64,000 nucleotides of DNA from Eumeta japonica (taxonomy: Eukaryota; Arthropoda; Insecta; Lepidoptera; Psychidae). This document shows positions 1 through 9,840 of this stretch, in pieces. The notes under the pieces were generated by a model. That model did no database searches and was not told the DNA's origin. It saw only the letters and a program-made list of their open reading frames with translations. The position numbers were made by a program, and so were the translations under genes. Location of the stretch: positions 434,001 through 498,000 of the forward strand of contig BGZK01000015.1 of the NCBI GenBank assembly GCA_005406025.1, in the 5' to 3' direction. The stretch's first letter is position 1, and each line of letters starts with the position of its first letter.

Positions 1-331
1 GGAACTTGCACATGTATGTTTAAAATTTATAGATTACAATTAAGATTTTTTTGCATCCGTTGGATAAGATTATAATAGTATAACATGATTTTTTGCTGTA
101 TTAAATTCATCATTAAAAATCATAGGATTTCGTTTTTCGGAACGTTTTTAAACGTGCCGTTCCTTCATGCGGTCTAAAATTCAGAAATTCAATTTTTTAC
201 AGAAAATATCACACAGCTAATGTTTTCACATTTTACAAAGGGTTACTCTGCTACTGAAATATTACTTTTTCTGTTCTAATATTTATGATAATTACCCTTT
301 TGAAGTATTGAATTTTATTTGAAAGGGTGCA
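1..331. other. AT-rich flank, no gene seen
   Basis: No open frame with coding character, RNA gene or recognisable repeat is visible. It could be the distal 3' UTR or the downstream flank of the minus-strand zinc-finger gene. Confidence 0.4.
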
Positions 332-1811
332 GTGGACTTGAAGGGGAATTCAAACATCGAATGCGATGAGAGCCAGCCGCGTGCGGGCCAGCGTCGACCG
401 TCGGGACCGAAGGCCGGTAATGAACCCACGAATGAACACAATATAGATTCCACTACAGCCAGTGGCGCGGGGCGCGGGCCCCTCGCCCGGGGCGGCGGAC
501 CTCCGGCTCGCCGGGCGCGCCGCCGGCGCCCGCGCACCTCTCATCACGTGTACATTTTTTATTAATTTTGTTATTATTTAAAACATTACAATATAATTTG
601 TTGTATCGCGCGCGCTCGGCCCGCGCCCGCCGCCGCGCCTTTGGCGTCGCTACGAGGAAGACTATCAGGAAGTGGGCGGTCGCTTAAGCGCTTGAGGGAG
701 GTACTCGGTCGCGAGCTGTGGACTTTTTCTTGTATTTTAATATACCCTGTTCGTGTGTTAAATTCATTACACATAGTGAGATCATACACTTTAGTCTAAG
801 ACCACTCGCTTTTCGTTCAAATCGAGCTGGGGCGTCGCGCGGCGGGCGTGGCGCACTGGGGGCGGGCGGGGGGCGCGCGGGGCGGGCGCGGGCCGGCGCG
901 ACCTCTAAGTTTTACTTACGACTTACGTACATACATAGGAACTTTCTTTAGAAGCTGCATGGTTTTGTACAAGCTATCCTTCACATGGAACTACCGATAA
1001 TAATTAAATATAAATAAACCGTTCAACCGAAGTCTTGAAGAATCTCAAGATAAAATGACTCGACGACAACCATGAATATAACCGCGCGGGGCCGGCGGCC
1101 GCGACAACAGACCCGTATGAGGCGGCGCCGGCGCCCTCCTAATCAAATTTAAATCTATACGTTACGTCATCATGTTGATCACTGCCCAAGGTACGTATTT
1201 TTGTGCTTAAGTCACGAGACAACAACGGCGCTGGCGGCGCGCGCGGCGCGGGGAGCCGGCCGAGGACACCTTCCGTTTTCATAATAATGATTAACTAATT
1301 CGTCACGTTCCGAATAAGTTGTTAAAACGATGAGAGAACGCACGGGCATTAAATACCCTTTTTAGAGTTTCCATTTCTGGTCGGATATTGGAAACGTTTA
1401 TAATCCCGTGTGTAAGTTTTTAATCTCCCCAGTTCTTCGTTTTTCTACCACTTTTTCCTTTTTTCAACAAAATCAACAACTTTTTGTTCTAACAAAAAAA
1501 ATCGACTACTCCTCGACATCCGTTCGTAAGGAATATAACATCACCATATAAGCCGAACCCTAATGATATTTTAATTATTATAAAAATATATTATCTCTCA
1601 TACTTGAAGCAAAAATTATCATTGAACGGACGTGTCACAGCGCTTTTCTTCAAGCGGCTCCATACATATCTCTTGCAAGCGATTCTCTACGAAACCATCC
1701 AGCCAGATAACAGATAAGATGGTCGGCAACGACGGCTGGCAGCCCTCGCCTCGGCGGGCCCCGCCGACGTCGGCGCACGCGCCGTCCGGCATAATTTACA
1801 TTTAAAACGTC

Positions 1812-1817
1812 TTTATT
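1812..1817 (-). terminator. Candidate poly(A) signal for the zinc-finger gene
   Basis: TTTATT on the plus strand is AATAAA on the minus strand. It is the first canonical hexamer I found about 690 nt past the stop at 2508. The position is plausible but unproven. Confidence 0.3.
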
Positions 1818-2374
1818 CCTATTTGTACTCTCAGAATGCGTTAACTTCAAAATATATAAATAGCGTAACATCTACTCCATAGAGTTAGTGCGTGAGGTAG
1901 AGCGGTTGTCGTAGTACGAGGCTGTCGCTCAGTGATCAACATCGCGACTGTACTACGACGCTATCGCAGTATAAATATACCGACCAATTAAATACGTTAA
2001 ATAATAATTAATCCTAGGGTGTTTTTCTTCTCCCGATCAAATAATAGTTTCGAAACCCGTCTCGGATGAATCAACAGAAACTCCCTTCCGGGGATAATAA
2101 TTAAATATATTAAATAGCAACGTTTCATATATCACCCGCTCAGTATATATTCCATATATGAAGTCGAAACGTACGTAAACTGAGGTGGCGCGGGCGCCGC
2201 GGCGCGCTGTCACCGCGGGGCGGCGCGGCGCCCGCCGTACAATCAAAACTACAAAATTACATTAAAACAGCTTCTCCAATAATTAAAATTACGTCTCATA
2301 ATATTTTTCAGCAATTGCTTGAAGGCACACAGCGTTAATTTGTAGTTTCGAGAGTTCAGCAATCACTAGACAAG

Positions 2375-2420
2375 GCGCGCGCGCGGGCGGCCCGGCGGCG
2401 CCGGCGGCCCGCGCGCGCGC
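2375..2420 (-). other. GC-only hairpin in the probable 3' UTR
   Basis: A perfect 14-bp inverted repeat, GCGCGCGCGCGGGC at 2375-2388 and its complement at 2407-2420, encloses an 18-base GC-rich loop. It lies 87 nt past the zinc-finger stop codon on the transcribed strand. It would form a very stable RNA stem. Part of the symmetry comes from the (GC)n repeat. Confidence 0.6.
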
Positions 2421-2507
2421 CCGAGACACGAACCGAAGGATACCGATGTAACGCTCTCCTGGTGTAGTGCTCGCCTAGTGTAGGGTGCGCGAGGAGCGAC
2501 GGCCGCG

Positions 2508-4511
2508 CTAGGCCGGCGTCAGTGTGAGTGTGACGGTGGCGCGGCGCGTGGCGCGGCGGCGCACGGGCAGGAACACCAGCGCCGGCACCAGCGACAGCCC
2601 GCCCGCCGCCGCCTCCTCTACCACGAACGGCTGCATCGTGAGCGGCGCGTGCTGCGCGCGCGGCACCGCCAGCAGCGCTCCTCCGCCGCCGTGCGCCGCG
2701 CGCAGGTGCGCTTCCAATGCGCCAAACTCGCGTGCTCGGAATTCGCACCGCGAACATTCGTACTGCCCCAACCCTCCCATTGTCGCACTCACGCTCGCCT
2801 CGCTACCGCCGCCGCTCGCGCCGCCCGAATCGTTCGCTCCGTTGTCTTCGGGCTCGGGCACGACGCTCATAGCGCCACCGCTGACGCCTTCGCCGTGCGA
2901 CTCCGGTCTCTCGCTCGCCTCCATCGGTAGTTCTTGAGGCATTTCAGACGGCTCGAGCGCTTCGTGTTGTTGTTGCTGCGCATGCGCACGCTCGTGTGCG
3001 AACAGAAACGCGAGCACGTCTGTGGTGAACGGACAAAAGGAACATGCGTAAGGTTTATCGCGAGCGAGGAGATCCAGAGGTCGCGGCGGTGGCGGTGGCG
3101 GTCGCGCCGGGGGCGCGTGCTCGGCTAACAGATGAGCTCGCAGAGCGCGCGGACCTCGAAATCGTCGCGCACAGAGAGGGCACGGCTCCGACGGCGAAGG
3201 CGCTTGAGGCGCGGGCGGGGCGGGAATTCCATGCGTGTTATGTTTGTGCACCCGAAGAAAATATTTGCTGCAAAGTTCTTTATGGCAGATGTCGCACGTG
3301 ACGCCGCCTAATTGCGTACCGCTTTCGAGCGAAATTCCATGCATGCGTTGCATATGCGTGCGCATAAAGTACTTGTTGCATAATTCTTTGTTACAAATTT
3401 CACAAAAGCTCGAGCCGCCGGAGCCGCGCCGCTCGTCGGGCGGCGGCGGAGACGCCGAGGGCGGGCGGCTGTCCCTGGGCTGCAAGCCGTTCTCCCCGGG
3501 GCCCGCGCCGTCTGTGTCCGCGAGCCGCTCCGCGGCGAGCTCGTTCAGTTGCGATATCATCGTCTGCAACTTCCGAAGCTCTTCGCTGGCGGATCCGGGG
3601 GATGCGTCTCCGCCGCGTTCCTCCATGATCAAGTTCAAGGGACTGGTTTGGCCGTCCCGCGGCATGTCCATTTCGTCGTCACATTCGCGTTTGACGTCGG
3701 GCTCCTCGGCCTTGAGCGGCGGGCGCAGCGACGGCGGCGCCAAGACGTGCAGCGGCGTAGGCGGCGACAGCCCGCGCGGGCTGGGCAGCGGCGGCAGGCT
3801 GGGCGCTCGCGGCGGGGACGCGGCGGACGGGGAGCGATCGGTGGGCGAACGGTGGGCGGGGACGCCGTGTCGTCGCTCGCGATGCGTCTTCAGAAAGTAC
3901 TTATTGCAATATTCTTTACAACAGATCTCGCAAAAAGCTTCCGGGTTGACGACGCCGAGGCGCCGCAGCACGTCCGGTTGGAAGGCGGCGTCGCGGGCGC
4001 GCCGCGCGGAGTCGGGCGAGAGGCGGCGCGGCGTGCCGCCCGACTCCTCGTCGGAGGCGCGGCGCGCGGGCGACGCGGGGCGCGGCTGCGGCGGCGCCGG
4101 CAGGGCGGGCGGCGGCGGCCCCGGCCTCGTAGATGCCGTGCTTGTTAGCTCGGTGGGTTTTGAGAAAGTATTTATTACAAAATTCCTTGCAGCACAGGTC
4201 GCAATAGGCCTCCGGGTTGAAGATGCGCGGCTCGTGACGTTGCAGCAGGCGAAATGTAGCCAACGGATCGAAAGAAGGTGGTGCTAGTTCGCCGAACGCG
4301 AGAGCGCTCTTGTAGATGTCGGCCATCTTGGCGTGCAGGTCGAGCAGCGGCGGCGGGTGCCGGCGGCGGCGCGGCGGCGCGGCCTGTTTGCGGCGCTTGC
4401 GGCCCGGCCTGCTCGCCCGCGCCGCTGGCGCCGCCCGCGCCGCCCGCGCACGCCTCCAGCTCCAGCTCGCGCTTCACGGCGGGCGCCACCGACATGGCGT
4501 CACCGCGACAT
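2508..4511 (-). CDS. Seven-finger C2H2 zinc-finger protein, terminal exon (two apparent frameshifts)
   Basis: Probable nuclear DNA-binding transcription factor. The coding part runs from ATG 4495 to TAG 2508 and gives 661 residues once one base is discounted in each of two C runs. Fingers are at residues 98-119, 188-209, 364-385, 400-421, 438-459, 484-504 and 580-601. The first four share one design, C-x2-C-x-K-E-x-C-x-K-Y-F-x3-H-x4-H-G, with a third Cys five residues after the second; the last three are ordinary fingers. They are scattered between Pro/Ser/Ala-rich spacers rather than linked by TGEKP. There are VKRE motifs near the N-terminus and in the spacer after finger 2, PLNLI in that same spacer, and PLDLL between fingers 5 and 6. 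An acceptor-like AG abuts 4511, so earlier exons exist or the 5' UTR is spliced; I did not find them. Lys/Arg-rich KRRK just before finger 1 may be a nuclear signal. I cannot name the orthologue with certainty (fly CG9932 is a weak guess). Confidence 0.85.
4119..4122 (-). other. Apparent 1-base insertion in a CCCC run of the zinc-finger gene
   Basis: Upstream of this run the frame encodes finger 1 (NKHGIYEAG). Downstream only another frame encodes finger 2. Counting the run as three bases joins finger 1 to a Pro-rich linker and then to finger 2 without a stop. As given, the finger-1 frame drifts into Ala/Arg low complexity and stops. A homopolymer length error or a real lesion would look the same. 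Confidence 0.75.
4403..4405 (-). other. Apparent 1-base insertion in a CCC run of the zinc-finger gene
   Basis: The ATG-4495 frame reads through acidic and Ala/Gly residues to GAGEQAG and then departs from the frame of MADIYKSALAFGELAPP. Counting the run as two bases gives AGRKRRKQAAPP leading into PLLDLHAKMADIYK, a sensible basic segment before finger 1. The alternative is translation starting at ATG 4326, just downstream. Confidence 0.65.
4500..4511 (-). promoter_or_regulatory. Three-codon upstream ORF just before the zinc-finger start
   Basis: The exon opens with ATG TCG CGG TGA, a three-codon frame that ends four bases before the main ATG at 4495. If the exon is the first coding exon, this is a minimal uORF. 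If a coding exon is spliced in front, the same bases read C-R-G-D-A-M-S in the main frame instead. Confidence 0.4.
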
Positions 4512-5468
4512 CTGTAAGTTGCAAAAATTACTTTCGTTAATCTCGGCTAAGACGGCTTACTATACTATTTAACTTTAATATTTTTAGGGTTATTATTTAA
4601 TAAGTAAAACCTTTATAAAATCACTTTTTTGTCCGTCTGTCTGTCAAGAGTCTTTTTCTTAGTAATGCGTGGACGTAATAAAGCTTAGAGCCGTAAAGAA
4701 ATTAAGCCTCAGAGTCAACCACATCAAAAAATACGGTTATTTTTGTCGTATATTTTGACACTAGCAAATAAATCAAAACTTATAAGATATTTCTCACTCG
4801 AATAGAATCATGAAATTCGACAAAAAGTAAGATATCACAAAATAAATAAGAGAAAAAAATTAAATCCATAATTTATGGTAGTCCATCATTTAATTTTTTT
4901 ATGCGATCATAAATTGCTATTTGCATTTGGAGTATGGACCGTGATGTAGATCGATGTATGGGTATATTTTTTTATTGTTCCGATACAAAAATCTAAATAT
5001 TCGAAAAATTCGTATACATAAATTTATTATATAAATTAAGCGGGAAACGAAATCGAGGGTTAAAAAAACGTGAAGTTGTTATGTTGCTCCATTAACGGAA
5101 CATATAGTAAACGCATGAATATTTCTTCCATTGCTGATTTATAACATTTTAATTAAAAGCAGATAAGTTACATTTTCGATGTATATGGTGTTAATCGTTA
5201 TTGCCATTATTAACGATCATTTACTATCGTCAGCAATGAGCTTACGATGATGTCGATTTGTGAAGTTTTAGAGTTCAAAGTTTTGTTATGTACATCGATT
5301 TATACAATATATTTTATTATATCTACGTAAATAAACATGAAAAAGAGTGTATTCATGCTTTCAGTATTGTTTATTTACCCGTTCATTTACCTTCCTTATT
5401 GCATTCATTCCTTCAAGCCTTCGTGAACTGCATTTGTGCGTCGGAGTTGACACGTACAAGGAGAAGAA
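4512..5468. other. AT-rich intron or upstream flank, no gene
   Basis: Begins with a minus-strand splice-acceptor-like sequence (TTTGCAACTTACAG) at the 5' edge of the zinc-finger exon. The rest is AT-rich with short frames only. If the acceptor is real, this is the intron preceding the zinc-finger exon. Confidence 0.45.
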
Positions 5469-5532
5469 TCTCTCCATAGGGCTCTACTTCTCACCTAACG
5501 TAAAGAATGCAAAGGACAGCCCTATGCAGAGA
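5469..5532. repeat. 15-bp inverted repeat with 34-base loop
   Basis: TCTCTCCATAGGGCT at 5469-5483 pairs with AGCCCTATGCAGAGA at 5518-5532, with one mismatch in 15. It could be a small foldback element remnant. The words GGACAGCCCT and TCTAGGG beside it recur at 35.8 kb, which favours a dispersed repeat over a microRNA. Confidence 0.45.
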
Positions 5533-6352
5533 CTAGTGTCTAGGGTTTTATGTTAGATTCGCTGCTTTAGCCTTTACTAAATGGAGGGTTTTTGTTACAG
5601 GCAATAAATAGCGTATGTTTCGTTTAATTTTTTCTTACTCAATATTTTAGAAACTGTTACATACAAAGTTAGAACCATCTGTCTCATACATAGCATTTTT
5701 ATGCAATTGCAATTATATTATGCAATTATATTGCATTCATGCAATATAGTGGATATTTTTATAAGGAGTATAGTGGCGCCCCCGGTGGCGTTAGGCTTTC
5801 AAGTCTCTAAAAGAATGATCTAACTGGTATATTTTTTTTTTGGAATACGGAAGCGACCGATTCTTTTATACCTCACCATACATAAATCGACCTACAATGA
5901 TTTCGAAAAGTCTAACTCAGTTACGAGAATAATACCCCCAAGCTGTCCAAATGTTATCTTATCAAATGTTGTATGTATGTATATACGAGTAGGACTGTCT
6001 ATACAACTGGTATAGGCTGTGATACTCATGCACATACATACATACATACAACTTCTTTTCGGACCGTCTAGACTTCTTGCTTATCTTGAAGCCGAAAACT
6101 TTGATGTGTGTTAAATTTGACGTGAAGCAAACATTTTTCTTCTCCATACAACTGGGTAGTTTACGACCGAGAACGACTGATTTGAAAGGCGCCGGAGTTG
6201 ATACTGATTGAAATGCTATTTAGATACGTATATCTATGTCTATGACCGAACAGCAAATCTTCTATTTATGGGACGTCGTACATATCCTTTGGCGACCCAC
6301 GACATAGTTAGACATAGACACGACTATGTTAAAGAAGCATCTGTGCGCACAT
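5533..6352. other. No gene; AT-rich sequence
   Basis: Short frames only. A run of interleaved TATGCAATT/ATTGCAT words near 5700-5750 gives partial dyad symmetry. Nothing else is recognised. Confidence 0.4.
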
Positions 6353-6480
6353 ATTATTTTTTTTTTTGTGGCACATTGAGGGGCAAACGAGTATGCGAGC
6401 CATTACAGAGTAGGTGATCACTGTCGTCCATGGACAATCGCAACCGCAGAGGAGTTACTGGTGCGTTACCGGAACTCTTA
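6353..6480 (+). repeat. Interspersed repeat, family A (diverged copy)
   Basis: A T-run followed by GGCAAACGAG, then GAGCCA, CCATGGACAATCGCAA and a GTGCGTTACCGG block. The same order of words occurs at 20.46 and 27.25 kb. I recall similar sequence as a common lepidopteran interspersed repeat; its class is not clear. Confidence 0.6.
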
Positions 6481-6535
6481 CAAAGATATCGGGTTTACAA
6501 TTAGAAATGGAGGTGGGAATGGCCCATCGGAACGT

Positions 6536-6691
6536 TTAGGAGGAAAAAGAATAATTGTGGAGTGTGATATCAATTGTTCCTAAATCCATTTTCTCAATTT
6601 CTTTACTTATAGTATTATACAGAATATTCTTTTCCGGTACTAGATGATTATCAATATCAAAAAATCGTAAGTCCTTCAAATACCCATACAT
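6536..6691 (-). pseudogene. Short coding-like fragment, unrecognised
   Basis: A 51-codon frame starting MYGYLKDLRFF and containing DIDNHLVPEKN and NTISKEIEKMD, ending in TAA. Its composition (mixed hydrophobic, charged helix-like) looks more protein-like than the surrounding short frames. The same frame continues upstream through one stop (ECGVKNF, stop, FCNAKFTYK), which suggests a decayed copy of a longer frame. Probably transposon-derived; the family is unknown to me. Confidence 0.35.
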
Positions 6692-6891
6692 TTTATATGT
6701 AAACTTTGCATTACAAAATCAAAAATTCTTAACTCCACATTCGATCAGGGTCAATATTGCCCAAATCCAAAATTGGCCAATAGGATTTGAGTATATCGAC
6801 GCCATTACGTTAGTCGACTGTGATCTGCTTACGCGCAAGGTGTTGTATTTCAAGGTGTTAGTTAGGTTTTTTGTAATATTTGACTGTAAAA

Positions 6892-8151
6892 ATGACTGAT
6901 TTGAATATTGATATCGAAGAATTGCCTAATTTTATATCTAAAAAACGGAGAAGGAACCCAAAAAATTGGAAAGTGACTGTAAATAAACGCGAAAGGTAAG
7001 TTTTAATGTCTATGAGTTACTAATTAGTACATATTTTGCGGAATTTTAGAGTTGCACTTTGTATGTGCATAGTCTAAAAGTATGATGAATATTATACATA
7101 TTTATTTATTTGAAAATATAAAAAAATAAATATATTTTAGAGGTTATTTCTAATCAATATTTTTTTATTTTTGTTAATATTTATGTGTTATTTTTATTAT
7201 TTTTCAACCTTTCCAGCTCGGAAAGATCACTTTTAACATTCAAAAACGTGCAGCTAAATTGCAATTTATTTTCTCTAGAAAATTAAATTGAGTTTAGGAC
7301 GCATACAATTAAGTACAAGTTCAATTTTCTTAAATATTTTATAGAGGTTTTGTCTAGCTGTAGACGTGAAACATTGTATATCAAACATTTGAACCTTTGC
7401 TTATTCTTGTTCCAAAATAAGTTTTCTATAATGCAATAATCTGATTTGCTCTCTTACTGAAAAATAACTATTTTTTTAACAGTTATTCCAGGAAATTGCC
7501 TCCAGGAAAGTCAAATTGTCATCACAAAACAGCTACCTACAAATGTGTTACTTTAAATCGCCATGACATCATAAGCTTTTGTGAAGCGTTCTATGCAAAA
7601 AAAAATTACCAAGATAATTTCATACTAAAACACTCTACAGGAAAGAATGTATTACGTAGATGGCCTAAATCAGGTGATAGATCTAGGAAATCGTACGTGT
7701 ACGTAAAACTCTGAGAAAAAAGGCGAAAATTTACATTTTGAATTTAAACGATGCAAAAGATTTGTTATTGCGCAGAGGCAAGGTGGATATTTTAGTCAGA
7801 GGACTGTCATTTAGTCATACCGAAATGGTCTTTGTGTACGAAAAAAAATTACCACAAGAGGAAAAACTTCATACAAGTGACATTTCACTGGCAATGCTAT
7901 TAAAATCAACGAAAGTTAGAGACGCTGAAAACCTTTTAAGCAAACATTTTGGTCGCGATTACAAATCGTACTTACGTACGATTACAAAACGTACGTACAT
8001 TTTGTACGTACATACATTTGTACGTACACAAAACTTAACTTTTTACAAACAAATTATTGCAGATAAACAGACAATCAAAGATGACGGAGAGGATGAAATA
8101 AATTATTTGTGTCATCAAGAAATTGAAGAACTGCCAGAGATTTATGTATGA
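6892..8151 (+). pseudogene. Spliced transposon-type gene remnant (KKRRRNPKNWK family), frameshifted and internally deleted
   Basis: Exon 1 is 6892-6995, starting MTDLNIDIEELPNF and ending at an AG|GTAAGT donor. After a T-rich acceptor, exon 2 begins at 7483; the split codon reads Ser, giving KRESYSRKLPPGKSNCHH. The frame runs to TGA at 7714 (SGDRSRKSYV). A one-frame shift inside a TACGTGTACGTA stretch then continues at 7738-8151 with NLNDAKDLLLRRGKVDIL, AENLLSKHFGRDYKSY, NLTFYKQIIADKQ and a normal-looking end EELPEIYV. The N-terminal KKRxRNPKNWK...KR, the Cys/His segment and the C-terminal LL-KHFG-D...L-FYK pattern match, from memory, a repetitive arthropod family of presumed transposon origin. 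The middle of the protein is missing, so this copy is not functional. No terminal inverted repeats were found around it. Confidence 0.6.
7967..8029 (+). repeat. TACGTAC repeat expansion inside the pseudogene
   Basis: Several TACGTAC/GTACGTAC words, self-complementary, interrupt the C-terminal frame between GRDYKSY and NLTFYKQ without breaking it. The inserted part translates to low-value Tyr/Thr/Val/Arg sequence and probably arose by local repeat expansion. Confidence 0.55.
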
Positions 8152-8252
8152 TCATATATTTCGAAGACAATGTTTTTTTTCAAATATATTTTTTTGTAAT
8201 GGAGTACAAACCCATAACTATAACTTTTGTTATTAGTGTCTGTAGATGGTTC

Positions 8253-8777
8253 AAGTTATTTATATTACAAAAAAATGTAAAATTATGTTTGTATGAATGT
8301 TTGTCATACAATGACGGCTGGACGAATCGTAATCAAATTTTGCATAGAAGTAGATTATGTTCTCGAATAGGATATAAGATAAATATAATAACATTATATT
8401 TCAATGTATAAAAAGATTACCTTTTATATAAAAAAATGTATAAATACCAGTAAAAATGGTATTTATACATTTCGTTGTCGTGTCGATGTCCGTTCTAGTA
8501 TAAATAGTAATTTGTTATTGCTGCTATTAGTGTCCAAGGGAGGACTAAGATCGGTATCGAGATCTTTATTAGAATCGAGACCGGAAGTGGAACCAGAATT
8601 GACATTGGGAACAGGACCGTTATCGCGATCAACATTGACAGAAAAATCGGCCAATATAGAAGATGAAGGAATTCATTCTATGTATGTCTAGGAGAGCGAG
8701 ACCGGAAGCACATTTAAATAATAAAAAAATTGCTAAATTTAAATTTACTCCCAGCGAAGCGGGCGGGTGACCGCTAG
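8253..8777 (+). mobile_element. Non-autonomous Helitron-like element, copy 1
   Basis: The 3' end is well defined: CCCAGCGAAGCGGGCGGGTGACCG followed by CTAG at 8774-8777 and a T, as expected for Helitron termini. Inside, 8283-8370 (GTTTGTCATACAATGACGGC, then CGAATCGTAATCAAATTTT) matches the head of the copy at 45.1 kb. The 8540-8690 part, rich in ATCGAGA and ACCGGAA words, matches 17.6 and 45.3 kb. The 5' end is approximate. It inserted just downstream of the pseudogene. Confidence 0.65.
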
Positions 8778-8896
8778 TTATTAAATATAAAAGTACATTT
8801 ATCTCTAATTGGCTTTTAAGGGGTAGATATACAGCGGTTATTCAATATGCAGAAAAGAATTTAATTCGTGTCCGTTGGCTTTTAGGGGAATATTTA

Positions 8897-9075
8897 TCTA
8901 GTAGAGCCACGCCGTGGCCAACTCGGCCGCAGCACGACAATGGGTCGATTCGGCCAGTGAGATACAACACTCACGAAATACAGACGTGAAGTACTTCCGC
9001 TGTTGCATTTCGTCCAGTGAACGAGAGTCCCGGTTCCCACTTCATCTCCATCAGTTGTGGAGTTTGGCATCAATT
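8897..9075 (-). repeat. Interspersed repeat family A, 3' part, inverted
   Basis: Read on the minus strand, 8990-9055 gives GATGGAGATGAAG...ACTCGTTCACTGGACGAAAT...CAACAGCGGAAG. The same words occur in the same order on the plus strand at 27.42-27.51 kb. The 5' part of the family is missing here, so the copy is truncated. Confidence 0.6.
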
Positions 9076-9840
9076 GTTTCTAACTCCAGTTCATGACACT
9101 TCTTGAAATAAAGTGATTTCGATTATATGTATAGGATAAGAAAATCGGAGCCAAACCCAGTTGTGCAAAACTGCCAGAAGAATATATGCGCAGAAAAAAT
9201 ACATATACTTGAATTGAAGAATGCGCAATAATGAAGTAATATCGATAATACGATAATAAAGACATTTCAATGATAATTGGAACAATTAAAAAATAAGCAT
9301 ACCCCCTTCGTAACTTCATTACGAAAAAAATATTCATATCAAGTAAATTAAATTAGATCGAAGTTACATATTTGTTTGAGTAATTAATGTCATCAAATAA
9401 GCGATTTTAATTACATTATACACTTCACACTTCGAAGGTGTTTTCTAAATACACCAAAAATTTGTATTATTTTCGTGATTGGACATTAACCTCGGGTAAA
9501 CTAATGCGGCCAATGAAAATGGGAGTATTAGTATCAAAACGGTACTGCGTGACCACGCGTCACTTTTTACCCGGCCATTTTCAACTATACGGATCACAAT
9601 GAATATATGGATCTATGGAAAATAATGCTGATCGTATTGAGTGTTACTGAAGTTATACTTCTTTAGGCGCGTTATAAAAAAGTGATGATAGTGAAATTTT
9701 AAGAGGCGCGCGCATCAGTGTAACACAAAATTAACAGTGTGACACAAAATTAACAAGTTGAAGCTACCCGCTTCAAATTCGAAATTCGTTTTTTGCGAAC
9801 ATGTATAAATCAGATGACAATGCAATATTATTATGACATA
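9076..9840. other. No gene; AT-rich sequence
   Basis: Only short frames. A slightly GC-richer patch at 9480-9600 carries no recognisable motif. Confidence 0.4.

Larger units (their letters stand above)
332..2507 (-). other. Probable 3' UTR and downstream flank with GC-rich patches
   Basis: This stretch lies directly downstream of the zinc-finger stop codon. It alternates AT-rich sequence with short, nearly pure GC patches (about 470-540, 605-650, 830-905, 1080-1135, 1220-1265, 1725-1795, 2185-2240 and 2375-2420). Short open frames through the GC patches are low-complexity Arg/Ala/Gly/Pro and do not look coding. The first minus-strand AATAAA met after the stop is at 1812-1817, so the 3' UTR could be about 700 nt; other A-rich signals lie further left. 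Where transcription actually ends cannot be read from the sequence. Confidence 0.35.

Noticed and set aside
3235..4287. 350-codon open frame on the plus strand opposite the zinc-finger exon
   Set aside because: It is antisense to the finger-coding sequence. Its openness follows from GC-rich codon composition and it lacks domain features.
5469..5532. microRNA precursor
   Set aside because: The stem is only 15 bp, shorter than a pre-miRNA needs, and its words recur at 35.8 kb as in a dispersed repeat.
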